Shown: in pieces, positions 47,279 through 56,659 of the stretch
Layout: every line of letters begins with the position of its first letter
Position numbering within the stretch: position 1 is the stretch's first letter
Origin: Pseudoalteromonas piratica
Lineage (GTDB): Bacteria > Pseudomonadota > Gammaproteobacteria > Enterobacterales > Alteromonadaceae
Assembly: GCF_000788395.1 (NCBI RefSeq)
Contig: NZ_CP009888.1
Coordinates: 2,686,001-2,750,000, forward strand
Direction of reading: 5' to 3'
Length of the DNA stretch: 64,000 nt
Translations under genes and position numbers: made by a program
The notes under the pieces: model-generated
What the model saw: the letters and a program-made list of their open reading frames with translations, nothing else
Databases searched by the model: none
What the model was told of the DNA's origin: nothing

Positions 47279-49621
47279 TTAGAACAAGCTTTGTTGCTCA
47301 TTAACTAATTGTTCAAAACTTAGCTGTAACTCTTTCTCAATTGCTTCCACAATGGGCTTTAACTGTTTATCTAAATAGTGTTGATAATCGATTTTATTTA
47401 GATGAGTAATGTGCTGTTCAGGTAGATAGAGTGGTCCATCAAGGGTAATTACATAACTTACCCAATCACCGCGTTTAATGAAAAAGTCTGGATGCACTAC
47501 CTGATAATCTAATACTGCGCGAACATGAGGTGGAATATTGCGGCGGTACATTTCGAGGTCTTGCCCTAAACGTTTGCGATACACTAATTTATCGTCCAGC
47601 TCACCTGATTTTAATAATTTAACCTGAGTGGTGATGTATTCTTCCACCGCTTGATTGGTGAAAAGCTTTTGATAAAGTTCTGTTTGAAATTCTTTAGCAA
47701 GAACAGTCCAGTCTCCTCTGGCTGCTTCTAGCCCTTTGAATATCAGTTTACCCGTTTGATTAATGCCAGCATATCGTTTTTTTGACCCAGTAGTTTCACC
47801 ACGTAATGTTGGCATAAAGAATGGTTTGTAATGCGTTTCAAACTCAAGCTCCAATGCACTCTCTAACCCTTTCTCTGAAAGAACCTTTCGCCAATAGGTA
47901 TTAATTGATTGCGCAAGCTCTCTACCAATGTCATCACATTGTCGCTGTGAATTATTGCCATCAATGGCAACGAAAGTGGAGTCAGTGTCACCATAAATAA
48001 CCTGAAACCCTTTTTCTTCGATGAGTTGCTTTGTGGTTTTCATGATCTCGTGCCCACGCATCGTAATTGAACTCGACAAACGTGGGTCAAAAAAACGACA
48101 ACCATAAGAACCTAGGACCCCATAAAAACTATTCATTATAATCTTTATGGCATAGGACATTGTCTCATCATGTTCTTTTTTCGCTACTTCACGGGCCTGC
48201 CAAAGCTGTAAAATTAATTCCGGTATAAAATGTTCTGTGCGTGAAAACTTTGCACCATTAAACCCTTCAATCGCGTTATCTTGTTTTAGCCCTTCAACTA
48301 ACCCAAGAGGATCAATTTTAAAACTGCGGATAATCGACGGATAAAGGCTTTTATAGTCAAGTACTAATACGTTTTGATAAAGCCCTGGGATAGAATCCAT
48401 AACATAACCACCAGGGCTCTCAAAGTGCACAGGTGACTCACCTAGATTAGGTGCGATGTAGCCAGCTCGATGTAAATGGGGTAAGTATAGATTTGTAAAT
48501 GCAGCCACTGAGCCACCCAACCGGTGAAGGTCAAGACCCGTTAACTTCGCACGTGCAATGGCAAAGTCAATCAAGGATTTATTTTCAAAGATATCCCAGA
48601 CCAATTTGCAATCTTGTAAGTTATATTTTGCGAGTGCTTCTTTTTCATATTTAAACTGACGTTCAATTTCTGCGAGTGTATCGCCGCCTTGAATTAACTT
48701 CTCCTCCCCTAACAACTCATAACTTACTTGGCCTAAACGGAAACTTGAAAAGTGATAACTGGCATTTTTAAGCATATCGATGCCATCCAACACTATCCGC
48801 CCTGGCAGGATTAATTTATTCACTTTAGACTGGCTGAGTCGCAATTGACTCGAAAATCGCCCAATTGGTAACTTAAGTCCGAGTTCTTCCGCCCGTTTAA
48901 ATAATACTGAAAAGTCAAAATCAATTACATTCCAGCCAATCATTATGTCTGGGTCAAGTTCTTCAATAATTTCAACAAATCGTTTGAGTAAAGCAGTTTC
49001 ATCGTTAACCCACTCTAACCAATGTAATGGCTGGCCTTTGCCAATCATCACTACTTTTTGAAACGTTGCATTATAAAAGCCAATAGAATATAAAACGCCT
49101 AACCCACTGCATTCGATATCCAGTGACAAACATGTGAGTTCACTTGATAACAAACTTGTTTCATCACTTTTAGCAAGCTTGGCTTGATAAAGGCAATGCA
49201 CTCCATTTTTAAATTGGTAGCGTCCTTTCGCCCACGCTTGGCCTTGAATAAAACGCTCCATTAAGTAACGGTCGCAATGCTTAATATCTTGTTCGTATAG
49301 CACCAACCCTGATTCATTGGCGCAGGCTTTTGCAGCAAAAAAAGCTTTCAAGTTGGTAAAATAAAAACCCACAACTTTGCTTTGATTAAAATGCTTTAAC
49401 GCTAATGGTTTTTGTTGGAAACGAATGCCTTCGCGAGTTAGGGTTGAGGCAAACCAATTCGCATCTTCAGCTAAACAAAAGACCACAACGTGTTCTTTTT
49501 CAACTTCAACACGCACCGGACCTTCTTTGGCTTTAAGCCAAAAAACAAGCACCAGTTTGCCGTCACGGTCAAATTGTTGTTTTGTTAATAATAAACCTGA
49601 AAAGGTACGCTCTAACGCCAT
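47279..49621 (-). CDS. polB: DNA polymerase II
   Basis: The 780-residue family-B polymerase has 3'-5' exonuclease motifs (SLDIECSG, MIGWNVIDFDF) and polymerase motifs DYKSLYPSI, MNSFYGVLGS and YGDTDS. Length matches E. coli Pol II (783). It takes part in replication restart and translesion synthesis. It is divergent from dinG; both are SOS genes in E. coli, but no clear LexA box lies between them. Confidence 0.96.
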   Translation of the reverse strand: MALERTFSGLLLTKQQFDRDGKLVLVFWLKAKEGPVRVEVEKEHVVVFCLAEDANWFASTLTREGIRFQQKPLALKHFNQSKVVGFYFTNLKAFFAAKACANESGLVLYEQDIKHCDRYLMERFIQGQAWAKGRYQFKNGVHCLYQAKLAKSDETSLLSSELTCLSLDIECSGLGVLYSIGFYNATFQKVVMIGKGQPLHWLEWVNDETALLKRFVEIIEELDPDIMIGWNVIDFDFSVLFKRAEELGLKLPIGRFSSQLRLSQSKVNKLILPGRIVLDGIDMLKNASYHFSSFRLGQVSYELLGEEKLIQGGDTLAEIERQFKYEKEALAKYNLQDCKLVWDIFENKSLIDFAIARAKLTGLDLHRLGGSVAAFTNLYLPHLHRAGYIAPNLGESPVHFESPGGYVMDSIPGLYQNVLVLDYKSLYPSIIRSFKIDPLGLVEGLKQDNAIEGFNGAKFSRTEHFIPELILQLWQAREVAKKEHDETMSYAIKIIMNSFYGVLGSYGCRFFDPRLSSSITMRGHEIMKTTKQLIEEKGFQVIYGDTDSTFVAIDGNNSQRQCDDIGRELAQSINTYWRKVLSEKGLESALELEFETHYKPFFMPTLRGETTGSKKRYAGINQTGKLIFKGLEAARGDWTVLAKEFQTELYQKLFTNQAVEEYITTQVKLLKSGELDDKLVYRKRLGQDLEMYRRNIPPHVRAVLDYQVVHPDFFIKRGDWVSYVITLDGPLYLPEQHITHLNKIDYQHYLDKQLKPIVEAIEKELQLSFEQLVNEQQSLF

Positions 49622-49741
49622 TCAAATATCAAACGAGTAAATAATCGCACCAGTTTAACAAAAGAAAATTTAACTGTATTGCATTGTTATTCATTGCCTT
49701 GGGCTTTAAAATCAGCAAAACGCCTTTTCCTCGGACCCTAC

Positions 49742-51814
49742 ATGCTGGCTGATTCCCTAAAAAAAACGATTCGTACAATTCATACTAATATTGCAGCCAA
49801 ACTTCCAGATTATCATTCGCGTCCGAGTCAAAACTACTTAGTGGCCGAAATTGCTAAAACACTTGCTGGAAACTACCATCGTACTGAGCGCATTGCTGTT
49901 ATTGAAGCAGGCACAGGGACGGGTAAGTCATTAGCTTATTGCTTAGCTGCTATTCCCTATGCGAAACAACACAAAAAAAGCCTTATTATTTCAACGGCCA
50001 CCGTGGCGCTTCAGGAACAATTAATCAACAAAGAGTTACCTTTTTTTGCCAAACATGCTGGTATTGACATTAGTTATGAATTAGCCAAAGGCCGTCAGCG
50101 CTACGTCTGTGCAGAGCGCTTGTATAACGCATTACTCGATGATCCATCTCAGCTAAATTTTTTAGCTACAACAGATGCACCACTTAGCGAAAAAGAACAA
50201 GACCTTATTAAACAGCTCCAAGCAGCTTATAAAAAAGGAACTTGGCAAGGTGACAGAGATACTTGGCCCAGCGTTATTTCTGATAACGTGTGGCGTCTGA
50301 TTCAAAGTGACAAACATTCTTGCCAGAGACAATTAGCAAGCCATGCTCACTGTCCTTTTCATAGTGCGCGCGATCGTTTAGCAAAAGCCGATGTTATTAT
50401 TGTAAATCATTCGCTGTTACTCGCTGACTTAGAACTGGGCGGCGGTGTTATTTTACCTGAACCTGCCGATAGTATTTATGTGATAGATGAAGCACATCAT
50501 TTACCCCAAGTCGCCAGAGATTTTTCATCGGCATCTAGCACCTTGGTAGCGACATTAGAGTGGCTTGAAAAACTCGCGAAATTTAATCAAAAAATGGCTA
50601 ATACAATTAGCTCAACACGCGCTACAGGGCTTAATTTCAAACTAGCCGATGCCATAAATGACAGTGCAAAAGATCTCAAAAATGTTAAAACGTTTTTTGC
50701 CGATAATTATTTCGTGTTTAATGAAGACAATGTCCATCGCTTTGAACAAGGGCAACTACCTAAAGGCATTACTCATTGGGTTAAAGATTTAAAACAATCA
50801 TCTGCAAACATGCTTAAGTTTTTAACCAAAATGCATGATGCACTAACACTCGACTTATCCGATGGCGATGTCAGCAAGAAAGTTGCTGAGCCGATACTCG
50901 CAGAAAGCGGTTTATATTTAACGCGACTAGACAGCTTTGCCAAACTGTGGGGCAATTTATCTATTGAGCAATCAAACCCGCCCCATGCACGATGGCTAAA
51001 ACAACTCGAATATAAAAACCATGTGGATTATTTGCTTGCAGACTGCCCTATTCAAGTAGGCTATTACCTTCATGATAAACTGTGGCAAGAATGCGCAGGC
51101 GCCGTTCTTTGTTCGGCTACTCTATCTGCACTTGGCTCGTTTGATCATTTTGCATTTGAAGCCGGCCTTAAACCGATTGAAGGCGTTAAATACATAAAAG
51201 CACAATCGCCTTTTGATTATAAAGACAAAGCGGTATTAACCATTCCAAATATTAGCAAAGAGCCTAATCATAAAGAATTTAGCGACGAGCTAGTTAAAGT
51301 TCTACCAAACTACATTAAAAAAGATGAAGCTAACTTAGTATTATTTGCTTCGTATTGGCAGATGAATCAAGTTGCCGAAGGACTAAGAAAAAAAGGTTTT
51401 AGCTTGTTACTACAAGGCGAAGCTTCGCGTGACGCATTACTGACACTTCATCGTGATAAAGTTAAAAATGGCAAAGGCTCGATCTTATTTGGTACACAAA
51501 GCTTTTCCGAAGGCCTTGATTTACCAGGTGACTTATTAACAAATCTCATTATTACCAAAATCCCGTTTGCTGTGCCAACATCCCCCATAGAACAAGCGCA
51601 AAGTGAATATATCGAAACGAAAGGTGGTAATCCATTTTTGTCTATTACAGTACCGGAAGCGGCAAAGAAATTAGTACAAAGCTGTGGTAGACTGCTTCGT
51701 AAAGAGTCTGATAGCGGCGAAATAACCATTCTAGATAGACGTTTAGTGACTAAACGTTATGGTAAAGCCATGCTCGACTCACTACCTCCGTTCAAACGAA
51801 AAATCGAGTACTAA
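49742..51814 (+). CDS. dinG: ATP-dependent DNA helicase DinG
   Basis: The 690-residue XPD-like helicase has Walker A AGTGTGKS near residue 57, a cluster of cysteines for an iron-sulfur cluster (RYVCAERL ... CQRQLASHAHCPFH), a DEAH box (IDEAHHLPQVA) and motif VI QSCGRLLRKESD. I chose the ATG at 49742, which gives a length close to E. coli DinG (716); an earlier in-frame TTG is less likely. Its stop overlaps the start of the TSUP gene. Confidence 0.94.
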   Translation: MLADSLKKTIRTIHTNIAAKLPDYHSRPSQNYLVAEIAKTLAGNYHRTERIAVIEAGTGTGKSLAYCLAAIPYAKQHKKSLIISTATVALQEQLINKELPFFAKHAGIDISYELAKGRQRYVCAERLYNALLDDPSQLNFLATTDAPLSEKEQDLIKQLQAAYKKGTWQGDRDTWPSVISDNVWRLIQSDKHSCQRQLASHAHCPFHSARDRLAKADVIIVNHSLLLADLELGGGVILPEPADSIYVIDEAHHLPQVARDFSSASSTLVATLEWLEKLAKFNQKMANTISSTRATGLNFKLADAINDSAKDLKNVKTFFADNYFVFNEDNVHRFEQGQLPKGITHWVKDLKQSSANMLKFLTKMHDALTLDLSDGDVSKKVAEPILAESGLYLTRLDSFAKLWGNLSIEQSNPPHARWLKQLEYKNHVDYLLADCPIQVGYYLHDKLWQECAGAVLCSATLSALGSFDHFAFEAGLKPIEGVKYIKAQSPFDYKDKAVLTIPNISKEPNHKEFSDELVKVLPNYIKKDEANLVLFASYWQMNQVAEGLRKKGFSLLLQGEASRDALLTLHRDKVKNGKGSILFGTQSFSEGLDLPGDLLTNLIITKIPFAVPTSPIEQAQSEYIETKGGNPFLSITVPEAAKKLVQSCGRLLRKESDSGEITILDRRLVTKRYGKAMLDSLPPFKRKIEY

Positions 51815-52590
51815 TGATTGAAATTGCTTTAGAGCCTACAACTTGGCTTGTGTTGTGCTCCGCCGCGCTAGCAGCAGGCTTTATTGATGCTGTTGCCGGT
51901 GGTGGTGGCATGCTAACCGTGCCTGCGTTACTTACAGCAGGCCTTCCGCCTCACTTAGCACTCGGTACCAATAAACTCGCTGCCAGTTTTGGCTCGTTTA
52001 CTGCTAGCTTCACTTATTACAAAAAAAAGTTATTTAATCCTCGGTTCTGGCTTGTATCTGCTTGCGCAACAGCGCTAGGAGCTATCCTAGGTACGCTTGT
52101 TGTTGATTTTTTAACACAAGATTTTCTTAATCTGCTCATACCGATTGTGATTATTTGTGTTGCAGTTTACAGCTTATTAAATAAGAACCAATTTGCTGAA
52201 AATATGCAGTTACCTGAGCCCTCATCTCAGTTAAAAGTAAAACAAACATGGCAAGGATTAACAATTGGATTTTACGATGGTGTAGCAGGCCCAGGAGCAG
52301 GCACTTTTTGGACCGCATCCAATAGCTTTTTGTACAAAATGGGCATACTGCTGAATTGTGGTCTTGCAAGGTCTATGAACTTTATTAGTAATGTGGTTTC
52401 ACTGGCGACATTTGTCGTACTTGGTCATGTTCACTTTATGCTAGGTTTAACCATGGGTGCGTTTATCATGCTCGGCGCATGGATTGGCGCGCATTCAGCA
52501 ATTAAGTTTGGTAGCAAATTAATAAAACCTGTATTTAATACTGTCGTTATTGTACTTGCAATTAAATTAATATTTGATGTTTATGCGTAA
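51814..52590 (+). CDS. TSUP/YfcA family membrane permease
   Basis: The 258-residue protein has about eight hydrophobic helices and the TSUP motifs AVAGGGGMLTVPALL and LGTNKLAASFGS in the N-terminal half with a second half-repeat (DGVAGPGAGTFW). E. coli YfcA is the closest named relative. The substrate, probably a sulfur-containing or organic anion, is unknown. It is coupled to dinG (TAATG) and overlaps priC. Confidence 0.9.
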   Translation: MIEIALEPTTWLVLCSAALAAGFIDAVAGGGGMLTVPALLTAGLPPHLALGTNKLAASFGSFTASFTYYKKKLFNPRFWLVSACATALGAILGTLVVDFLTQDFLNLLIPIVIICVAVYSLLNKNQFAENMQLPEPSSQLKVKQTWQGLTIGFYDGVAGPGAGTFWTASNSFLYKMGILLNCGLARSMNFISNVVSLATFVVLGHVHFMLGLTMGAFIMLGAWIGAHSAIKFGSKLIKPVFNTVVIVLAIKLIFDVYA

Positions 52591-53179
52591 TACTCACTCG
52601 CAGATCTCAACATTGTTACAACAAGTAGCTAGGTTAAAAGTTAGCTGCCAACAATTCGATCAGCAAAAGCTGTTTAAAAGCGAACGCTTTGTAAAAAATC
52701 AGCATGGCTTATTTGAGCATCATTTATTTCGTACGAAAAGTATTAACCTATCAGACTATTTGAACGAGGTAGTCGAGAATATCGAGTCTTTACCACCTGC
52801 TGAACGCAGAAACGCACACCGCTTTGCTCTTGAAACCATTGCACAACAAATTGAAGCGATTATTACAGCCTTAAAAGCCACCAGCGTTTGGCAAAAAGAA
52901 CAACAATTTAAGCCAGTAACACGCTATAAGAAAGTTGTTAAGAAAATTATTCAGTCTTCCCAGGAGCTTTACCGCGAATTATCGCAAAATCATGAGTTTG
53001 AAAGGCGGTTAATGGAAATGATTGAAATCAGACAAAGTGAAAAGCTTAATTGCAGTGATGCCAGAGCCAATGAACTGAATAAAGAAATATTAGTTCTGCA
53101 TGGTAGACTTGGTCGCTGTCGCAAAGCGATAACATCCGTTGAAGAAAAAATACAACTAGCTGAAAAATCAAACCGCTAA
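52583..53179 (+). CDS. priC: Primosomal replication protein PriC
   Basis: The 198-residue helical product matches PriC, with the conserved HEFERRLMEMIEIRQ and KEILVLHGRLGRCRKAI segments. PriC helps reload DnaB at stalled forks. The start is uncertain: ATGs at 52577 and 52583 both overlap the TSUP gene and no clear ribosome-binding site is seen. It precedes the HDAC-type gene with a one-base overlap and lies near rsmS, as in E. coli. Confidence 0.88.
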   Translation: MRNTHSQISTLLQQVARLKVSCQQFDQQKLFKSERFVKNQHGLFEHHLFRTKSINLSDYLNEVVENIESLPPAERRNAHRFALETIAQQIEAIITALKATSVWQKEQQFKPVTRYKKVVKKIIQSSQELYRELSQNHEFERRLMEMIEIRQSEKLNCSDARANELNKEILVLHGRLGRCRKAITSVEEKIQLAEKSNR

Positions 53180-54075
53180 TGGCAATTCCCGTATTATATC
53201 ACCCGAGTTATTCAGCCTTGGAACTCCCTGAAAACCATCGTTTTCCTATTCAAAAATACTCGCTGATCTATGATTTTATTTCCACCGAGCTCCAAGACAA
53301 ATTTCACTTTGTCACACCACAAGGTGCTACCTTAGCGCAAATCAATAAAGTGCATGATAGTGAGTTTGTTGCCCAATTTATTAACGGTTCATTAGACAGT
53401 AAAGCGATTCGCAAAATAGGCTTTCCTTGGTCATCGGCCTTGGTAGAGAGAACGCTTTATTCAATTGGCGCATCAATTCAGGGGGCCGAAATCGCGCTTA
53501 AAACAAAACTCGCTTGTCAAATTAGTGGAGGCTATCATCACAGTTTTCCAAATTTTGGCAGTGGCTTTTGCATTTTTAATGACTTGGTAATTGCTGCTCG
53601 ACAGTTAATCGATAAATCTCTGTGCGATAAAGTCGTTATTCTGGATTTAGATGTTCATCAGGGTGATGGCTCTGCAGTTTGTGCAAAAAACTTTGATGAT
53701 ATCATTACAATTTCTTTGCATTGCCAACAAAACTTTCCGGCAAAAAAGCAACATTCTGACTATGACTTTGCACTTGATAAAGAAACTAACACACAAGCGT
53801 ATTTAAATGCTTTGCAACAATGCTTTTTGAGCATTTTAAGTGAACAACCTGATATTGTTCTTTACAATGCCGGCGCGGATATTTTTAGTCACGATGAGTT
53901 AGGCTATTTTGATGTTAGTTTAGCAGGTGTAAAACAGCGCGACTCGCATGTAGTACACTTTTGTCGACAAAACGACATTCCCCTATTTACAGTGTCAGGG
54001 GGTGGTTATCAACGCGATGTAACCAATTTAGTCGAAGTCCACAAACAACTTTATTTAAGCATGACAAATGGATAG
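53179..54075 (+). CDS. Histone-deacetylase-fold zinc deacetylase
   Basis: The 298-residue product has the HDAC zinc and catalytic motifs: SGGYHHSFPN, LDLDVHQGDGSA, a later NAGADIFSHDELG and SGGGYQRD. Bacterial members deacetylate polyamines, acetoin-linked proteins or other acetyl groups. The small size and the motif order fit the AcuC/APAH-like group; the substrate is unknown. It shares a base with priC. Confidence 0.9.
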   Translation: MAIPVLYHPSYSALELPENHRFPIQKYSLIYDFISTELQDKFHFVTPQGATLAQINKVHDSEFVAQFINGSLDSKAIRKIGFPWSSALVERTLYSIGASIQGAEIALKTKLACQISGGYHHSFPNFGSGFCIFNDLVIAARQLIDKSLCDKVVILDLDVHQGDGSAVCAKNFDDIITISLHCQQNFPAKKQHSDYDFALDKETNTQAYLNALQQCFLSILSEQPDIVLYNAGADIFSHDELGYFDVSLAGVKQRDSHVVHFCRQNDIPLFTVSGGGYQRDVTNLVEVHKQLYLSMTNG

Positions 54076-54135
54076 ACGATTGCTTAGATATAAGCAATAC
54101 TAAATGTAGTTAATTTAGAAATCTTAAGGAATAGC

Positions 54136-54408
54136 ATGAAACTACATGACGACATTCATAATTATTACGAAAAGCTTTTAATTGACGAAATCGGCAGACA
54201 AAAGATTGAAGAAGATTATGATACAGATACCCTTGCAGATTTCTGCTGTACTGCGTTAAACCAGCTGCCATCACGTTATATTCGATTTGAAGTAGATATG
54301 GCTTTTTACTCGTCGCAAAGTGAACGGTTGGAGATGGAACAACGGGTTCGTGATGCTGTTGCATTTGCTAAAGCTGCAGTCGCCAAGCGCGGAACAAGCA
54401 ATGAGTGA
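54136..54408 (+). CDS. ComFB family protein
   Basis: The 90-residue helical product matches the late-competence ComFB family: [14 protein letters not shown] at the start and [25 protein letters not shown] in the middle. Members bind cyclic dinucleotides in cyanobacteria. Here it overlaps rsmS by 8 bp. Whether it binds c-di-GMP or c-di-AMP in this organism is unknown. Confidence 0.8.
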   Translation: MKLHDDIHNYYEKLLIDEIGRQKIEEDYDTDTLADFCCTALNQLPSRYIRFEVDMAFYSSQSERLEMEQRVRDAVAFAKAAVAKRGTSNE

Positions 54409-54562
54409 TCACAATACCTTAGAAAATGCGCCTAACCACGTAAAGCTTGCAGTTGATTTGATCATGTTGCTTGAACAACATGATCTCGACGCAAAAACAG
54501 TATTGAAGGCGCTCGATATCGTTCAAAAAGACTATGAACAAAAAGCAAAAGAGTCAGCTTAG
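54401..54562 (+). CDS. rsmS: Pleiotropic regulatory protein RsmS (DUF2496)
   Basis: The 53-residue product is close to E. coli YbaM/Rsm[21 protein letters not shown] followed by [16 protein letters not shown]. The gene starts at ATG 54401 inside the end of the ComFB gene (ATGAGTGA). In E. coli it lies directly after priC; here two genes are inserted between them. Its last 4 bp overlap the convergent gene. Confidence 0.9.
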   Translation: MSDHNTLENAPNHVKLAVDLIMLLEQHDLDAKTVLKALDIVQKDYEQKAKESA

Positions 54563-55395
54563 TTGAGCGTTACTTTAAACTCTTCTGTTAAATAGTTAGT
54601 TACCTGTGAATGGATCTCTTTGGGGTAATAATTAAGGTGGGCTTGTAAAAGTTTTCCCTCTACATTAAGTGCATTTATTCGCTTATTTACGTGTTGAATA
54701 AAACGGCGTGTTTTCGTTGAATCTACACACATCAAACGCCCAACAATATAAGGTTCAATACCCGCAATTTCAAAACTGAGTATCGGTTTTTCTATACTTG
54801 TGTTACTCAGTTCAAGTGGGAATAACAACACGTAATCGCCGCGCTGCTCTCTAAACATATCCAATATGCCGCTGCTATGCGACGCACCGCGACGGATTAT
54901 TTTATTATGGTTCGATACCCCATCAATCAATGCGTCTAATTTATTACCATATGAGATTTGATCAGAAATAATTAATTGTCGATTTGGATAAGCTTCAAAC
55001 AATCGGTCAAAACTGACTGGAATAGCCATTTTTTCAAAGTCTAAATCCGCATATTGGTACAAGCGACGACTCAAAAATAAATTTATCGGCGCGCTAAATA
55101 TAAACTGCTTTTCTCTTTTGGTTGTTTTAATCTTATTAATGACACAAATTGGCTCACCCTTTTTCATAAACTGCAATGAGCGCTTTAATGGTACAAATAC
55201 AAACTCAATATCATTTTCTTCCGGTGCCAGTGCAAGTAGATTGGTTGCTGAGGACAAACTACGCATTTCACCTTGCATAAAGCTTGCTAAATCATGTTGA
55301 TTATCAGTGTGAATTAAAATTTGTGCGTACACTGATGGCATGCTAAACGCGAAAAGGTATAGTAAAGCGAAAAGTTTTAAAAATAGACTATTCAA
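54559..55395 (-). CDS. Periplasmic solute-binding-like protein
   Basis: The 278-residue product has a signal peptide (about 1-24) and the fold pattern of extracellular solute-binding protein family 3: a [10 protein letters not shown] segment, an [14 protein letters not shown] strand and a C-terminal helix. No transporter genes are nearby, so it may serve as a sensor or orphan binding protein. It converges with rsmS. Confidence 0.7.
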   Translation of the reverse strand: MNSLFLKLFALLYLFAFSMPSVYAQILIHTDNQHDLASFMQGEMRSLSSATNLLALAPEENDIEFVFVPLKRSLQFMKKGEPICVINKIKTTKREKQFIFSAPINLFLSRRLYQYADLDFEKMAIPVSFDRLFEAYPNRQLIISDQISYGNKLDALIDGVSNHNKIIRRGASHSSGILDMFREQRGDYVLLFPLELSNTSIEKPILSFEIAGIEPYIVGRLMCVDSTKTRRFIQHVNKRINALNVEGKLLQAHLNYYPKEIHSQVTNYLTEEFKVTLN

Positions 55396-55503
55396 AATAA
55401 ACCTGCAGCTATAAACAACAAAGTGTATTTATATTGCAATTATATTAATACTTAGATTAATTAAACTTAGCAAAGATACTGCTATTAAGCTATGAAAATA
55501 AGA

Positions 55504-55618
55504 TGGGTGGCAATCTTACCAGCCACATCCCGGCACATAAGTCACACGCTGTGGCTGCTCCCTTCCGGGCCTGACCAGGTTCACATGCTATTATTGCGGG
55601 AGGACCAATAAGATCACC
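55504..55618 (-). ncRNA. ffs: Signal recognition particle RNA (4.5S RNA)
   Basis: Read on the minus strand, this stretch holds the conserved 4.5S apical hairpin: ACCTGGTCAGGCCCGGAAGG and GAGCAGCC, plus CCTCCCGCAA and GTGCCGGGATGTGGCTGG, as in E. coli ffs. The 5' GGTGATCTTA pairs with the 3' TAAGATTGCCACC. The ends are estimated from this pairing. It binds Ffh to target membrane proteins. Confidence 0.95.
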
Positions 55619-55733
55619 ATAGTGAATCAGTTAAACAATGTTTTGCTCAACTGCGCGGAGCGATTATCACTATTTTGTCTTTGAAGTTCAAGCAAAACTT
55701 TGCCAAGCCTTGCCAACTGCACAACATTTAACC

Positions 55734-56582
55734 TTATAGCTTCTTTAATAATCGCGTGAGTTTAGTTTTCACTTTTTTCACGTTATCAGGGCCCAAACGT
55801 AGCAACTGTTTTTGAGCATCTGAAAGTGCTTCATATTCAGGGATTGCATACTTATAACTTACCGACTGACTTGTCAAAGGTGTATCAACAGGTACCTCTG
55901 GTGTTTGCAGTAAATGCGTAATCGCCATAGCCAAACGTTGTTTAAACTCATAATCAGATAAACCTATTTCATCATAAGCTTCTTGGATCAGTGGCTTGTA
56001 TTCATCAATTAGCGCAATCATTTGACTGTCAGATAGCTTTGTAAAAAGCGCTACATAAGTGTCATATCGTTTAAAGCTTTCTGGGTTAACTGTAATAATC
56101 GCCCCATCATTAACAGTAAAAGATTGGCTTGGTGCATTAAACACTTGATGCTTTTTCGCAACTTTCCCCTCTGCTAAATTTTCAATATAAACAACAGCAC
56201 GACGAATTAAATCGTCACTAACAACCAGTTTTAACATATTCACTGACAAACTATCGGCCAAAGACTCTTTAACCACTGCATCACTGTCGTCTAACGAAGG
56301 TAATTGACGAGTGACTACTGGTTCTACTGGCGCTTCTAATTCGGATGAGGGCACAATCACCTCTAAAGGTTGTTCTGGCTCATTTTGCTGCTCTTCAACC
56401 GACGGTTCTTCTGGAATAGGCGCTTGTTCAACAACAGGATTTGGCAGCTCTATAACCTGACGTTCGTTAGTCATTGCTGGTTTTTCTGTTTTAAGCAATT
56501 GCCATGCTGCAACGCCAATAACGACGACTACAAGTGATAGGCCAATTAAATACGGTAATTTACTTTGAGATTGTGTTGTCAT
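55734..56582 (-). CDS. DUF3014 membrane-anchored protein
   Basis: The 282-residue product has one N-terminal membrane helix (about 10-30), a Pro/Glu-rich linker (to about 95) and a C-terminal domain of DUF3014 type with SFTVNDG, SFKRYDTYVALF and PEYEALSDAQKQLLRLGP. I chose the ATG at 56582; a GTG lies 9 bp upstream. Function unknown. Confidence 0.8.
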   Translation of the reverse strand: MTTQSQSKLPYLIGLSLVVVVIGVAAWQLLKTEKPAMTNERQVIELPNPVVEQAPIPEEPSVEEQQNEPEQPLEVIVPSSELEAPVEPVVTRQLPSLDDSDAVVKESLADSLSVNMLKLVVSDDLIRRAVVYIENLAEGKVAKKHQVFNAPSQSFTVNDGAIITVNPESFKRYDTYVALFTKLSDSQMIALIDEYKPLIQEAYDEIGLSDYEFKQRLAMAITHLLQTPEVPVDTPLTSQSVSYKYAIPEYEALSDAQKQLLRLGPDNVKKVKTKLTRLLKKL

Positions 56583-56659
56583 ATTTTTCACTGCTTAAAT
56601 ATTTATTTTAGATCTAAAGTGCTCTAAATTAAGAATAAAGGGAGAATACAAAGTATCTG

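Noticed and set aside
49622..49741. LexA box between polB and dinG
   Set aside because: A CTGT half-site at 49674 is followed by GTTA rather than ACAG at the required spacing, so the consensus is not met.
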